This document shows positions 14,117 through 20,570 of a DNA stretch of 22,327 nt, piece after piece. Source of the DNA: an uncultured Oscillospiraceae bacterium (lineage in GTDB: Bacteria > Bacillota > Clostridia > Oscillospirales > Oscillospiraceae). The DNA lies in assembly GCA_934668605.1 (NCBI GenBank), contig CAKUNY010000012.1, forward strand, positions 1-22,327, in the 5' to 3' direction. Made by a program: the position numbers and the translations under genes. Each line of letters opens with the position of its first letter. Position 1 is the stretch's first letter. The notes under the pieces were generated by a model. That model was not told the origin of the DNA. It did not search any database and saw nothing but the letters and a program-made list of their open reading frames with translations.

Positions 14117-14677
14117 ATGGAAGATTCCCAGATCATTGACCTGTACTGGGCAAGGTCAGAGCAGGCCGTACAGGAGACGGATACGAAATACGGCGGCTAT
14201 TGCCGCGCAATTGCCCACAATATTTTAAAGAGTCTGGAAGACAGCGAGGAGTGCGTGGCCGATACGTGGCTGCGCGCGTGGAACGCCATGCCGCCGCAGC
14301 GGCCGTCGGTTCTCTCGGCGTTTTTGGGGCGCATCACGCGCAATTTGTCCTTAGACCGCTATAAGGCCGCGCGCGCGGAAAAACGGGGCGGTGACAGCTT
14401 CCCGGCGGCGCTCGACGAGCTCTCGGAGTGCGTGCCCGCGATGGGAGGCGTCGAGCAGACGATGGACGAGCGCGAGCTTGGCCGGGCAATCGACCGCTTT
14501 TTGCGTACGGTGCCCGAGAAGCAGTGCAGCTTGTTCCTGCGCCGGTACTGGTACGCTGAGTCCATCTCCCAGATCGCCGCGCGCTATTCGATGAAGGAGA
14601 ACACCGTCAAATCGATGCTTTTCCGTACGCGCGAGCAGCTGCGCGCATTTTTGCAGAAGGAGGGCATTGCCGTATGA
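14117..14677 (+). CDS. ECF-type RNA polymerase sigma factor
   Basis: The 186-residue protein has the two-domain layout of an ECF sigma factor. Region 2 (about residues 15-85) includes DSEECVADTWLRAWNAMPP and a following SAFLGRITRNLSLDRYK, the part that reads the -10 element. Region 4 (about 125-180) includes ERELGRAIDRFLRTVPEKQ and the helix-turn-helix ISQIAARYSMKENTVKSMLF, which reads the -35 element. It would redirect RNA polymerase to stress or envelope genes. The start at 14117 is set by AAAGGAGGG (14104-14112), not the earlier in-frame ATG. It overlaps the next gene by 4 nt (ATGA), the usual arrangement for a sigma factor and its anti-sigma partner. Confidence 0.93.
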   Translation: MEDSQIIDLYWARSEQAVQETDTKYGGYCRAIAHNILKSLEDSEECVADTWLRAWNAMPPQRPSVLSAFLGRITRNLSLDRYKAARAEKRGGDSFPAALDELSECVPAMGGVEQTMDERELGRAIDRFLRTVPEKQCSLFLRRYWYAESISQIAARYSMKENTVKSMLFRTREQLRAFLQKEGIAV

Positions 14678-15972
14678 CAAAACGCGAACAGCTGGAGAAG
14701 CTTTTCTGCGCCATCGGCTACGTGGGAGACGATCTGATCCAGCGTGCCGACGCGCCGGTTGAAGCGCGAAGGACGAACACAGCGTGGGTCAAATGGGCGG
14801 CGCTTGCCGCGTGCTGCGTGCTGGTGATCGGGCTTGCGAGCCGTCTGCCGCTCTTCGGGGCAAAAAGCAGCGCGCCCGAAACGGCAACCATGACGATGGA
14901 CGCTCCGGCCGCTGCCGCGGAAGCAAAGTCCGAAGCGCCGCAGATGACCGAGGAAACCGCCGAAGAAGCGGCTCCCGCCGAAGCCGAGGAAGCCCCCGCC
15001 GAAGAGCCCGCCGCCGAAAGCAGCGAGTCCGGCGCTGCCGGGTCTGACGCGATCGGAAACGGCGGGGCAGTAACCGTGGATCGCGCGCTGCAAAAAACGC
15101 TCCTTGAGACGCAGCTTGGCCCCGTGACGCTCGGCATGCCGGCAGAAGACGTGCGTTCGCTTCTTGGCGAGCCTCTGGAGAGAACAGACGAGTTCTACGT
15201 CTGCACAGATAAGGGCGATTACCGCTATGTGTATTGGAACTACAATCTGACGCACGACGCGGATTACCTTTGCGACGTTTCGCTGCAAATGGCCGACCGG
15301 GGAGACGGGCTTGTTCTGAACGAGATCATGACGTTCGGCACGTACGACTGGGCGCTTCCGAGCGGCCTCAAGAATGGCAGCACGGCGGAGGAAGCCATTG
15401 CTGCCTACCCGGACGCGCAGCTGCAATATAACAGCCTCGACGGCTCGCTCTCGGCGATTGCATTGGAGGCCGGTCACGTACACCTGCATATCCAGATTGA
15501 AAACGGTCTCGTCACGAACATGACCCTCGGCACGTATTATGAAGATCCCGGCTGGGTGGACGAAACGGCCTACGAAGAACCGGCGTATTCGTTCGCGAGC
15601 AGCGACATTGTCGTCTATCAGAAGGACGTTTTCGAGCAGGAAGGGGATACCGGCTGGTTTTCCTACCACATGAAGGACAAGGCTGCCAAAAAGCTCGAGG
15701 TCGTGCTCGGCATGGAAGAGCTCGTCCCCATTGAGAAAGCGCCCGAGCCCCGCTATTATCTCGATTTCCAGAACGGCACGGTCGTGATGCTGGGAGACAG
15801 CCGCCTCTCCGGCGCGGTCTATACCTGCGAGGATCTAACCGGCTTCCGCGCCGCGATGGAAAAAGGCGAGGAACCCGCGCCGCACCTCACCTGCATCACC
15901 GTCTGCGATTTTCCGGCAGGCACAGACGAGGCCGTGCAGGAGCTGACGCTTGAATACGCCGCCGGAGAATAA
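14674..15972 (+). CDS. Single-pass membrane anti-sigma factor with large extracytoplasmic domain
   Basis: The 432-residue protein has a short cytoplasmic N terminus (residues 1-38, including LEKLFCAIGYVGDDLIQRA), one membrane helix (about 40-56) and a long outside part. Residues about 70-125 are an Ala/Glu/Pro-rich linker. The region near 145-170 (GPVTLGMPAEDVRSLLGEP) resembles the BamE/SmpA-like motif seen in small envelope domains. The remaining roughly 260 residues are not recognised. Coupling to the sigma gene and the topology support an anti-sigma role, in which the N terminus holds the sigma factor and the outer domain senses a signal. There is no zinc-binding HxxxCxxC motif, so it is not a ZAS-type anti-sigma. 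Sigma binding itself is inferred. Confidence 0.75.
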   Translation: MTKREQLEKLFCAIGYVGDDLIQRADAPVEARRTNTAWVKWAALAACCVLVIGLASRLPLFGAKSSAPETATMTMDAPAAAAEAKSEAPQMTEETAEEAAPAEAEEAPAEEPAAESSESGAAGSDAIGNGGAVTVDRALQKTLLETQLGPVTLGMPAEDVRSLLGEPLERTDEFYVCTDKGDYRYVYWNYNLTHDADYLCDVSLQMADRGDGLVLNEIMTFGTYDWALPSGLKNGSTAEEAIAAYPDAQLQYNSLDGSLSAIALEAGHVHLHIQIENGLVTNMTLGTYYEDPGWVDETAYEEPAYSFASSDIVVYQKDVFEQEGDTGWFSYHMKDKAAKKLEVVLGMEELVPIEKAPEPRYYLDFQNGTVVMLGDSRLSGAVYTCEDLTGFRAAMEKGEEPAPHLTCITVCDFPAGTDEAVQELTLEYAAGE

Positions 15973-16005
15973 GTTCACGATTCTTTTGAAATTCTCTGTA
16001 AGGTT

Positions 16006-16113
16006 CGTAGGGGTCGATGCCCACATCGACCCGGCAGAATGCACCGTTTTTTACGGAAGTCCTCGGCGAATTCGTTGGTTCCCAATGGGGCGATGTGGGC
16101 ATCGCCCCCTACG
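16006..16113 (+). repeat. Inverted-repeat element, copy B (108 bp)
   Basis: It is almost identical to copy A (13045-13151) and in the same orientation. The first 30 and last about 30 bases are shared almost base for base, the middle keeps ACCGTTTTTTACGG and CGAATTCGTTGG, and only scattered changes occur between. It sits between the anti-sigma gene and its terminator, so it would be transcribed in the 3' UTR. Sequence between 16114 and 16201 shows nothing recognisable. Confidence 0.85.
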
Positions 16114-16201
16114 CAAAGGTGGGAAGATTTCGGAAAATCCGATGCGCGCATCCCGGCAGATTTCAGAAAAATCGGACACAATTTCGGCAAATTTCACAGA
16201 C

Positions 16202-16229
16202 AAAGAGCGCTCCGTTGGGGCGCTCTTTT
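16202..16229 (+). terminator. Terminator of the sigma/anti-sigma operon
   Basis: AAAGAGCGCTCC (16202-16213) pairs with GGGGCGCTCTTT across a GTT loop, with one wobble pair, and runs into TTTTC. It lies after repeat copy B and before the rny promoter. Confidence 0.8.
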
Positions 16230-16249
16230 CTATTCAGCTAAATTCTTTC

Positions 16250-16278
16250 TTGACACGGTATCCCATAAACAGTACAAT
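16250..16278 (+). promoter_or_regulatory. Promoter of rny
   Basis: A consensus TTGACA (16250-16255), a 17-bp spacer and TACAAT (16273-16278) form a strong promoter. It would give a leader of about 117 nt, in which the only obvious structure is a small TCCGG/CCGGA hairpin. Confidence 0.8.
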
Positions 16279-16401
16279 AGATAATTGGAATTCGTATAGC
16301 CGTCCTTGGGGCGCAGGGGAGCTTCTCGGCGGTTTGACTTATTCAGCTCCGGTTATCCGGAAATTACCCAATACTGTGAAAAGGAGGTGTGCTCGCAACT
16401 T

Positions 16402-17955
16402 ATGGAATTTAATACGTTAAGCCTCATCCTTTGCATCGCACTGGTCGTGGTCGGCGCGGTCTGTTTCTTCATCGGCATGACCTATCGCAAGAAGGTCGCA
16501 GAGAAGGAGATCGGAAGCGCCGAAGAAGAGGCTCGCCGCATCATCAATGAGTCGATCAAGGGCGGCGAGAGCAAGAAGCGCGAGATGCTGCTCGAAGCAA
16601 AGGAAGAAATCCATAAATCGCGTAACGAGTACGAAAAGGAAGTAAAAGAGCGCAGAAGCGAGCTTCAGAAGCAGGAGCGGCGGCTCCAGCAGAAGGAAGA
16701 ATCGCTCGACAAGAAGCTCGATCTTCATGAAAAGAAGGAAGACGAGCTCGCCAAAAAGGCCGCCAACATTCAAGCCCAGCAGGAGGAGGTCGCAAGCCTC
16801 AAGCGCAGCCAGATGGAGATGCTGGAAAAGATCTCGGGTCTGACGCAGGAGGAAGCAAAGGCCTACATCCTCAAGGGTGTGGAGGCCGACGTGCGGCACG
16901 AGACTGCCGTCAAGATCAAGGAAATCGAGCAGCAGCTCAAAGACGACGCGGACTCTCTGGCGCGCGAGATCATCACGACCGCCATCCAGCGCTGCGCGGC
17001 AGACCATGTGGCCGAGGCCACCGTTTCCGTTGTGCCGCTGCCGAATGACGAGATGAAAGGCCGCATCATCGGCCGCGAGGGCCGCAACATCCGCACGTTG
17101 GAGACGATCACGGGCGTCGACCTCATCATCGACGACACGCCCGAGGCGATCACCGTCTCGTCCTTTGACCCCGTGCGCCGCGAGATCGCGCGGCTGGCTC
17201 TGGAAAAGCTCATCGCAGATGGGCGCATCCATCCGACCCGCATCGAGGATATGGTCGAAAAGGCGCGCCGCGAGGTCGACCACACGATCAAGGTCGAGGG
17301 CGAACGCGCGAGCTTCGAAACCGGCGTTCATAACCTGCATCCCGAGATCATCAAGCTCCTTGGCCGCCAGAAATACCGCACGTCCTATGGCCAGAACGTC
17401 CTGAACCACTCCATCGAGGTCGCGCACATCGCGGGGCTTCTTGCCAGCGAGCTGGGTGTGGACGTGACGCTTGCCAAGCGCGCGGGTCTTCTTCACGACC
17501 TCGGCAAAGCCGTCGACCACGAGATGGAAGGCAGCCATGTCCAGTTGGGCGTGGAGCTTGCGAAGAAGTACAAGGAGAGCCCCGTCGTCATCAACGCCAT
17601 CGAGGCGCACCACGGCGACGTCGAGCCGCAGACCATCATCGCCTGTCTCGTGCAGGCAGCCGACGCGATTTCCGCCGCACGCCCCGGTGCGCGCCGTGAA
17701 AACGTCGAAAACTACATCCGCAGGCTCGAAAAGCTCGAAGAGCTCACCAGCTCCTTCCCGGGCGTCGAAAAGTCCTACGCCATTCAGGCCGGCCGCGAGG
17801 TTCGCATCATGGTCAAGCCCGAAGAGGTCAGCGAGGACAACATGGTTCTGCTTGCGCATGATCTTGCCAAGAAGATCGAGTCCGAGCTCGAATACCCCGG
17901 ACAGATCAAGGTCAACGTCATCCGCGAGACAAAGGCTGTCGAATACGCAAAATGA
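16402..17955 (+). CDS. rny: Ribonuclease Y
   Basis: The 517-residue protein has the complete RNase Y layout and size. RNase Y is a membrane-anchored endoribonuclease that starts mRNA decay in many Firmicutes. An N-terminal membrane helix (about 5-27) is followed by a long charged coiled coil (about 35-190, including [18 protein letters not shown]). The KH RNA-binding domain has [15 protein letters not shown] (220-234). The HD domain has its metal-binding pair in [12 protein letters not shown] (His365, Asp366). The C terminus [16 protein letters not shown] is conserved. ATG 16402 is used. AAGGAGG (16381-16387) is 14 nt away, farther than usual; an in-frame GTG at 16387 overlaps that site, so ATG is still preferred. 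Confidence 0.98.
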   Translation: MEFNTLSLILCIALVVVGAVCFFIGMTYRKKVAEKEIGSAEEEARRIINESIKGGESKKREMLLEAKEEIHKSRNEYEKEVKERRSELQKQERRLQQKEESLDKKLDLHEKKEDELAKKAANIQAQQEEVASLKRSQMEMLEKISGLTQEEAKAYILKGVEADVRHETAVKIKEIEQQLKDDADSLAREIITTAIQRCAADHVAEATVSVVPLPNDEMKGRIIGREGRNIRTLETITGVDLIIDDTPEAITVSSFDPVRREIARLALEKLIADGRIHPTRIEDMVEKARREVDHTIKVEGERASFETGVHNLHPEIIKLLGRQKYRTSYGQNVLNHSIEVAHIAGLLASELGVDVTLAKRAGLLHDLGKAVDHEMEGSHVQLGVELAKKYKESPVVINAIEAHHGDVEPQTIIACLVQAADAISAARPGARRENVENYIRRLEKLEELTSSFPGVEKSYAIQAGREVRIMVKPEEVSEDNMVLLAHDLAKKIESELEYPGQIKVNVIRETKAVEYAK

Positions 17956-17998
17956 TCAAAAGAAGCCCTCAACCTTACGGTTGAGGGCTTCTTTTGAT
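17955..17998 (+). terminator. Bidirectional terminator between rny and carD
   Basis: A perfect 20-bp stem (17955-17974 with 17979-17998) has a TTAC tetraloop and ends in CTTTTGATTT. It starts at the last base of the rny stop codon. The symmetric A/T-rich flanks would also stop minus-strand transcripts coming from the CarD-family gene. Confidence 0.9.
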
Positions 17999-18004
17999 TT
18001 GGGG

Positions 18005-18141
18005 ATGCGCCTTGACTGCGCGCATAATTTTTGTCCCTTCGGGTCAAAAATTCCACACTTGCAAGGCGATAGGTATGTTTCCGGTCGGCGGAGCCGCCGG
18101 ATAACATGGATTTCCACTGTATTTCGCCCTGCGGGGCGAAA
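18005..18141. other. Intergenic cluster of hairpins between convergent genes
   Basis: Four local inverted repeats follow each other: ATGCGC/GCGCAT (18005-18025), AATTTTTG-x-CCC/GGG-x-CAAAAATT (18026-18052), an ATGTT..CGGCGG/CCGCCG..AACAT hairpin (18075-18107), and TTTCGCCC/GGGCGAAA (18122-18141). CGCCTTG (18008-18014) can alternatively pair with CAAGGCG (18062-18068), enclosing the second hairpin. No open reading frame explains it. It could be a structured RNA, part of the 3' UTR of the CarD-family gene, or a degenerate dispersed repeat. Confidence 0.5.
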
Positions 18142-18168
18142 CTCTGCGAGGCTTTTCTGAAAACGTGG

Positions 18169-18669
18169 CTACGAAGCAAATGCGGCTTCGAGATAGGCTT
18201 TGATCTCGGACGGCTGCTTGCCGAGGACGAAGGCAAACTCCTGATGGAGCATCTCCTCGGCGGTTTTCCAGGTGCGAAGCTCGGTGGAGCTGACAGTCCG
18301 GCGTTTGGCGGCGAGCTGCTTTTGCTTGTTGTAGATGGTTTTGCAGAGCTGGAGCAGCTTCCTGCAATCGTGCGCGGCGAGAATGTCCCGGTAGAAGCCG
18401 GTCTGCTGCTTGATATCCGCCGGAACGTCTGACAGCTCCGGAAGACCCGGCAGCTCCGGCAAAAGCGCCTGCAGGGCCGCCTTCGTCATGACCGGGCGGA
18501 TCGTCGCCTTGCCGCCCACGGGGGTGTAGATCACGCCGCCGCGGTAATAGGGCGTCAGCCGGTAATATTCCCGCCCGCGCTCAAGCCCCGGCACGTTCAG
18601 CGCCCCGGCCTCTTCCACGCGGCACACACCCTCTACACTGTAAACTACATAATCGCCCGGTGCAAACAT
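18169..18669 (-). CDS. CarD-family transcriptional regulator
   Basis: The 166-residue protein is the size of CarD/CdnL proteins. It starts MFAPGDYVVYSVEGVCRVEE, the Tudor-like RNA polymerase-interacting domain, which also contains YYRLTPYYRGGVIYTPVGG. The C-terminal half (about residues 70-166) is helical, with RTWKTAEEMLHQEFAFVLGK typical of the family's DNA-contacting helices. CarD proteins bind the RNA polymerase beta subunit and stabilise open complexes at promoters. The start at 18669 follows GGAGG by 5 nt; the longer open frame upstream runs through the promoter and is rejected. It is monocistronic and convergent with rny. Confidence 0.92.
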   Translation of the reverse strand: MFAPGDYVVYSVEGVCRVEEAGALNVPGLERGREYYRLTPYYRGGVIYTPVGGKATIRPVMTKAALQALLPELPGLPELSDVPADIKQQTGFYRDILAAHDCRKLLQLCKTIYNKQKQLAAKRRTVSSTELRTWKTAEEMLHQEFAFVLGKQPSEIKAYLEAAFAS

Positions 18670-18711
18670 GTTTTCCTCCGTTTCCCGCAAAATCCAACAT
18701 TTCGTAATTCT

Positions 18712-18720
18712 ATTATAGCA
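18712..18720 (-). promoter_or_regulatory. Extended -10 promoter of the CarD-family gene
   Basis: On the minus strand TGC-TATAAT (18720-18712) is a full extended -10 element about 45 nt upstream of the start. A weak TTGCAT lies 18 bp further upstream. Confidence 0.65.
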
Positions 18721-18796
18721 GATTTTTTGCCGAAAATGCAAACGGAAAAGTTGCACAAAATTTTGTTTTCTAAATTATATGCCATGTTTACGGGCG

Positions 18797-18844
18797 AAAA
18801 AATTGTCAGCCGTCTGAAAGATTGTGTTTCTCTCAAACGGCTGA
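18797..18844 (-). terminator. Terminator of murI
   Basis: On the minus strand a 12-bp stem with one mismatch (18844-18833 with 18817-18806) is followed by CAATTTTTT (T-run at 18802-18797). It lies about 28 nt past the murI stop. Confidence 0.8.
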
Positions 18845-18871
18845 TTGTTTTGTTTTTCTGATTTTCTCCGA

Positions 18872-19660
18872 TTACGGCGCTTCGTCCTCATAATGAAACA
18901 GCGCCTGCATGAGCCCGAGGATCTCCGGCTCGTCGAGCGAGTTCTGAAATGCCACGCTGCCGGGCGCCTCGTCCGGGTTCAAAAGATGCTGCTCGGAAAG
19001 CCTCCGCTCGAGCTGCCGGGCAATGCCGAGGCTGCCGTCGATGATCTCGGGGCGCCTGCCCACGATGCGGCGGATCGCCCCGCGCAAAAACGGATAGTGC
19101 GTGCACCCCAGCACGACCGCGTCGATGGGCACCTTGAGATAGGGCTCCAGCTTGTCAAGAAGGTATCCCTCGACCTCCGCGCCGCGCAAGATCCCCTGCT
19201 CGACGTATTCCATGAGGCCGCTGCACGCGATGGGGATGATCTGCGCCTGCTCGTCATACTGCGCCTTGAGGCGCTGGAATTTCTCCTCCTGGACGGTCAT
19301 GGCCGTTGCCAGCATGAGGATACGGCCGCCCGGGTGGCGTTCGACGGCGGGCTTGATGGCGGGCTCTGTGCCGACGATGGCGAGCTCCGGATATGTCTTC
19401 CGAAGCGTCCGGATGGCGGCGCTGGTGGCCGTGTTGCAGGCGACGACGAGCGCCTTTGCCCCCTGGGAAAAAAGCCTCTGCGCCGCGCGCAGCGACAGCT
19501 CCGTCACCTCCTGCGGCGTCTTCGTGCCATAGGGCGCGTGGAGGGAGTCCCCGAAGTAGAGATAGTTTTCCTGCGGCAGCGTCCGAACCAGCTCGCGCAG
19601 AACGCTGATCCCGCCGAGCCCGGAGTCAAACACCGCAACCGGCGCGCGGCAATTGGCCAT
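18872..19660 (-). CDS. murI: Glutamate racemase
   Basis: The 262-residue protein is the normal MurI length. It makes D-glutamate for peptidoglycan in the cytoplasm. The diagnostic segments are VAVFDSGLGGISVL (Asp12, Ser13), YFGDSLHAPYG, VVACNTATSAA with the first catalytic Cys75, and VVLGCTHYPFL with the second catalytic Cys186 followed by His188. The start is supported by GGAGGG 7 nt upstream. It appears monocistronic: only a weak -10 (TATACT, 19697-19692 on the minus strand) is visible upstream, and a terminator follows. Nothing unusual was seen. Confidence 0.97.
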   Translation of the reverse strand: MANCRAPVAVFDSGLGGISVLRELVRTLPQENYLYFGDSLHAPYGTKTPQEVTELSLRAAQRLFSQGAKALVVACNTATSAAIRTLRKTYPELAIVGTEPAIKPAVERHPGGRILMLATAMTVQEEKFQRLKAQYDEQAQIIPIACSGLMEYVEQGILRGAEVEGYLLDKLEPYLKVPIDAVVLGCTHYPFLRGAIRRIVGRRPEIIDGSLGIARQLERRLSEQHLLNPDEAPGSVAFQNSLDEPEILGLMQALFHYEDEAP

Positions 19661-19771
19661 GTTTCATCCCTCCTGAAAATCCATAGCCTATAGTATACGC
19701 CGAAATTATGAAAAAACTAGAAACTCCGCGTTACAATGCGGATACAGTTAGGTGACAGCCCGGAAACAGAA

Positions 19772-19800
19772 CAGGAACGCAGATGCGCTCTGCGTTCCTG
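19772..19800 (-). terminator. Terminator of the deoxynucleoside kinase gene
   Basis: A perfect 12-bp stem (CAGGAACGCAGA, 19772-19783; complement 19789-19800) closes a 5-nt loop. On the minus strand it continues with the T-rich TTCTGTTTCC. The U-run is interrupted, so efficiency is uncertain. The rest of the 19661-19856 gap is murI upstream sequence. Confidence 0.6.
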
Positions 19801-19856
19801 CTGCGTGTATTTTATTGGAGAAGCCATCCGGGAGCCTTTGCGGGCGGATCAGCCGG

Positions 19857-20450
19857 TCAGGCTTCAATGAACCGCACAATCTCGCCGAGGTCATATTCCC
19901 CGCCGTCCATGTTGACGGTGAGCGTCCGGTCAGGCGGCAGCGTGAGCCGCCATTGATCGTAGAGCGTTTTGAGCTCGTAGACATACATGAGGTCGAGATT
20001 ATCCTCATAGTCGCGGCCTCTGGCGCGCATGTGCTCGAGGATCGTCTGAATGGAGCAGTCGAGGTAGATATACTTGTCGATTTTCGGCATGAGCGAGCCG
20101 ATACCCGTCGCGAGCTTTTCGAGCACGTCAAACTCCGCCTGCGTCAGATCGCCCTGCTCGAGCCGGTAGCGCGCGATGACAAGGTTCTCAAGAAAGCAGC
20201 GGTCGAAGAAAAAGAGCTCTGTCTCGCCATTTCCGGGCTTCCACGCCGGGTCGTCAAAGTACAACGACAAAAAGCTCACCTGCGCGTGGAACGTCCAGCG
20301 CTTCGAGTCCGCGTAATAGTCGCAGATGAAGGGATTGTCCTGCGGCCGCTCCTCGTGGAACGATGCGCGCGCGCCAAAATGATCGAGCAGTTTTCCAAGC
20401 ATTGTTGTCTTGCCGGAACCGACTGTGCCGCAGATGGCAATGTATTTCAT
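19857..20450 (-). CDS. Deoxynucleoside kinase (dGK/dAK/dCK family)
   Basis: The 197-residue protein fits the small deoxynucleoside kinase family, which phosphorylates salvaged deoxynucleosides to 5'-monophosphates. The P-loop is GTVGSGKTT (residues 8-16, Lys14). FFDRCFLENLVIARYR is at the position of the family DRS motif, with Cys replacing the usual Ser. The lid region RARGRDYE supplies Arg residues for phosphate transfer. The base specificity (purine or pyrimidine) is not readable. ATG 20450 is chosen for its GGGAGG seven bases upstream; the open frame extends further without support. It has its own promoter and terminator. Confidence 0.9.
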   Translation of the reverse strand: MKYIAICGTVGSGKTTMLGKLLDHFGARASFHEERPQDNPFICDYYADSKRWTFHAQVSFLSLYFDDPAWKPGNGETELFFFDRCFLENLVIARYRLEQGDLTQAEFDVLEKLATGIGSLMPKIDKYIYLDCSIQTILEHMRARGRDYEDNLDLMYVYELKTLYDQWRLTLPPDRTLTVNMDGGEYDLGEIVRFIEA

Positions 20451-20496
20451 AAGCGCGCCTCCCTTCGCCGCGTTTCGCGGATTGTCAACAGCGCCT

Positions 20497-20525
20497 ATCA
20501 TACCGCAAAGGACGCTGGTTTACAA
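20497..20525 (-). promoter_or_regulatory. Promoter of the deoxynucleoside kinase gene
   Basis: On the minus strand TTGTAA (20525-20520), a 17-bp spacer and TATGAT (20502-20497) lie about 45 nt upstream of the start codon, inside the short gap after the membrane-protein gene. Confidence 0.5.
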
Positions 20526-20570
20526 GTCGGCAAAACGCTGAAACTTCGGGCGCTTCTTTGGAGTTTCCAA

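Noticed and set aside
6476..16113. CRISPR-like array
   Set aside because: The repeated sequence occurs only three times, kilobases apart, without regular spacers or cas genes, and fits a dispersed inverted-repeat element.
16417..17859. 480-codon open frame antisense to rny
   Set aside because: It mirrors the highly conserved rny reading frame and has biased Leu/Asp/Val content typical of antisense frames.
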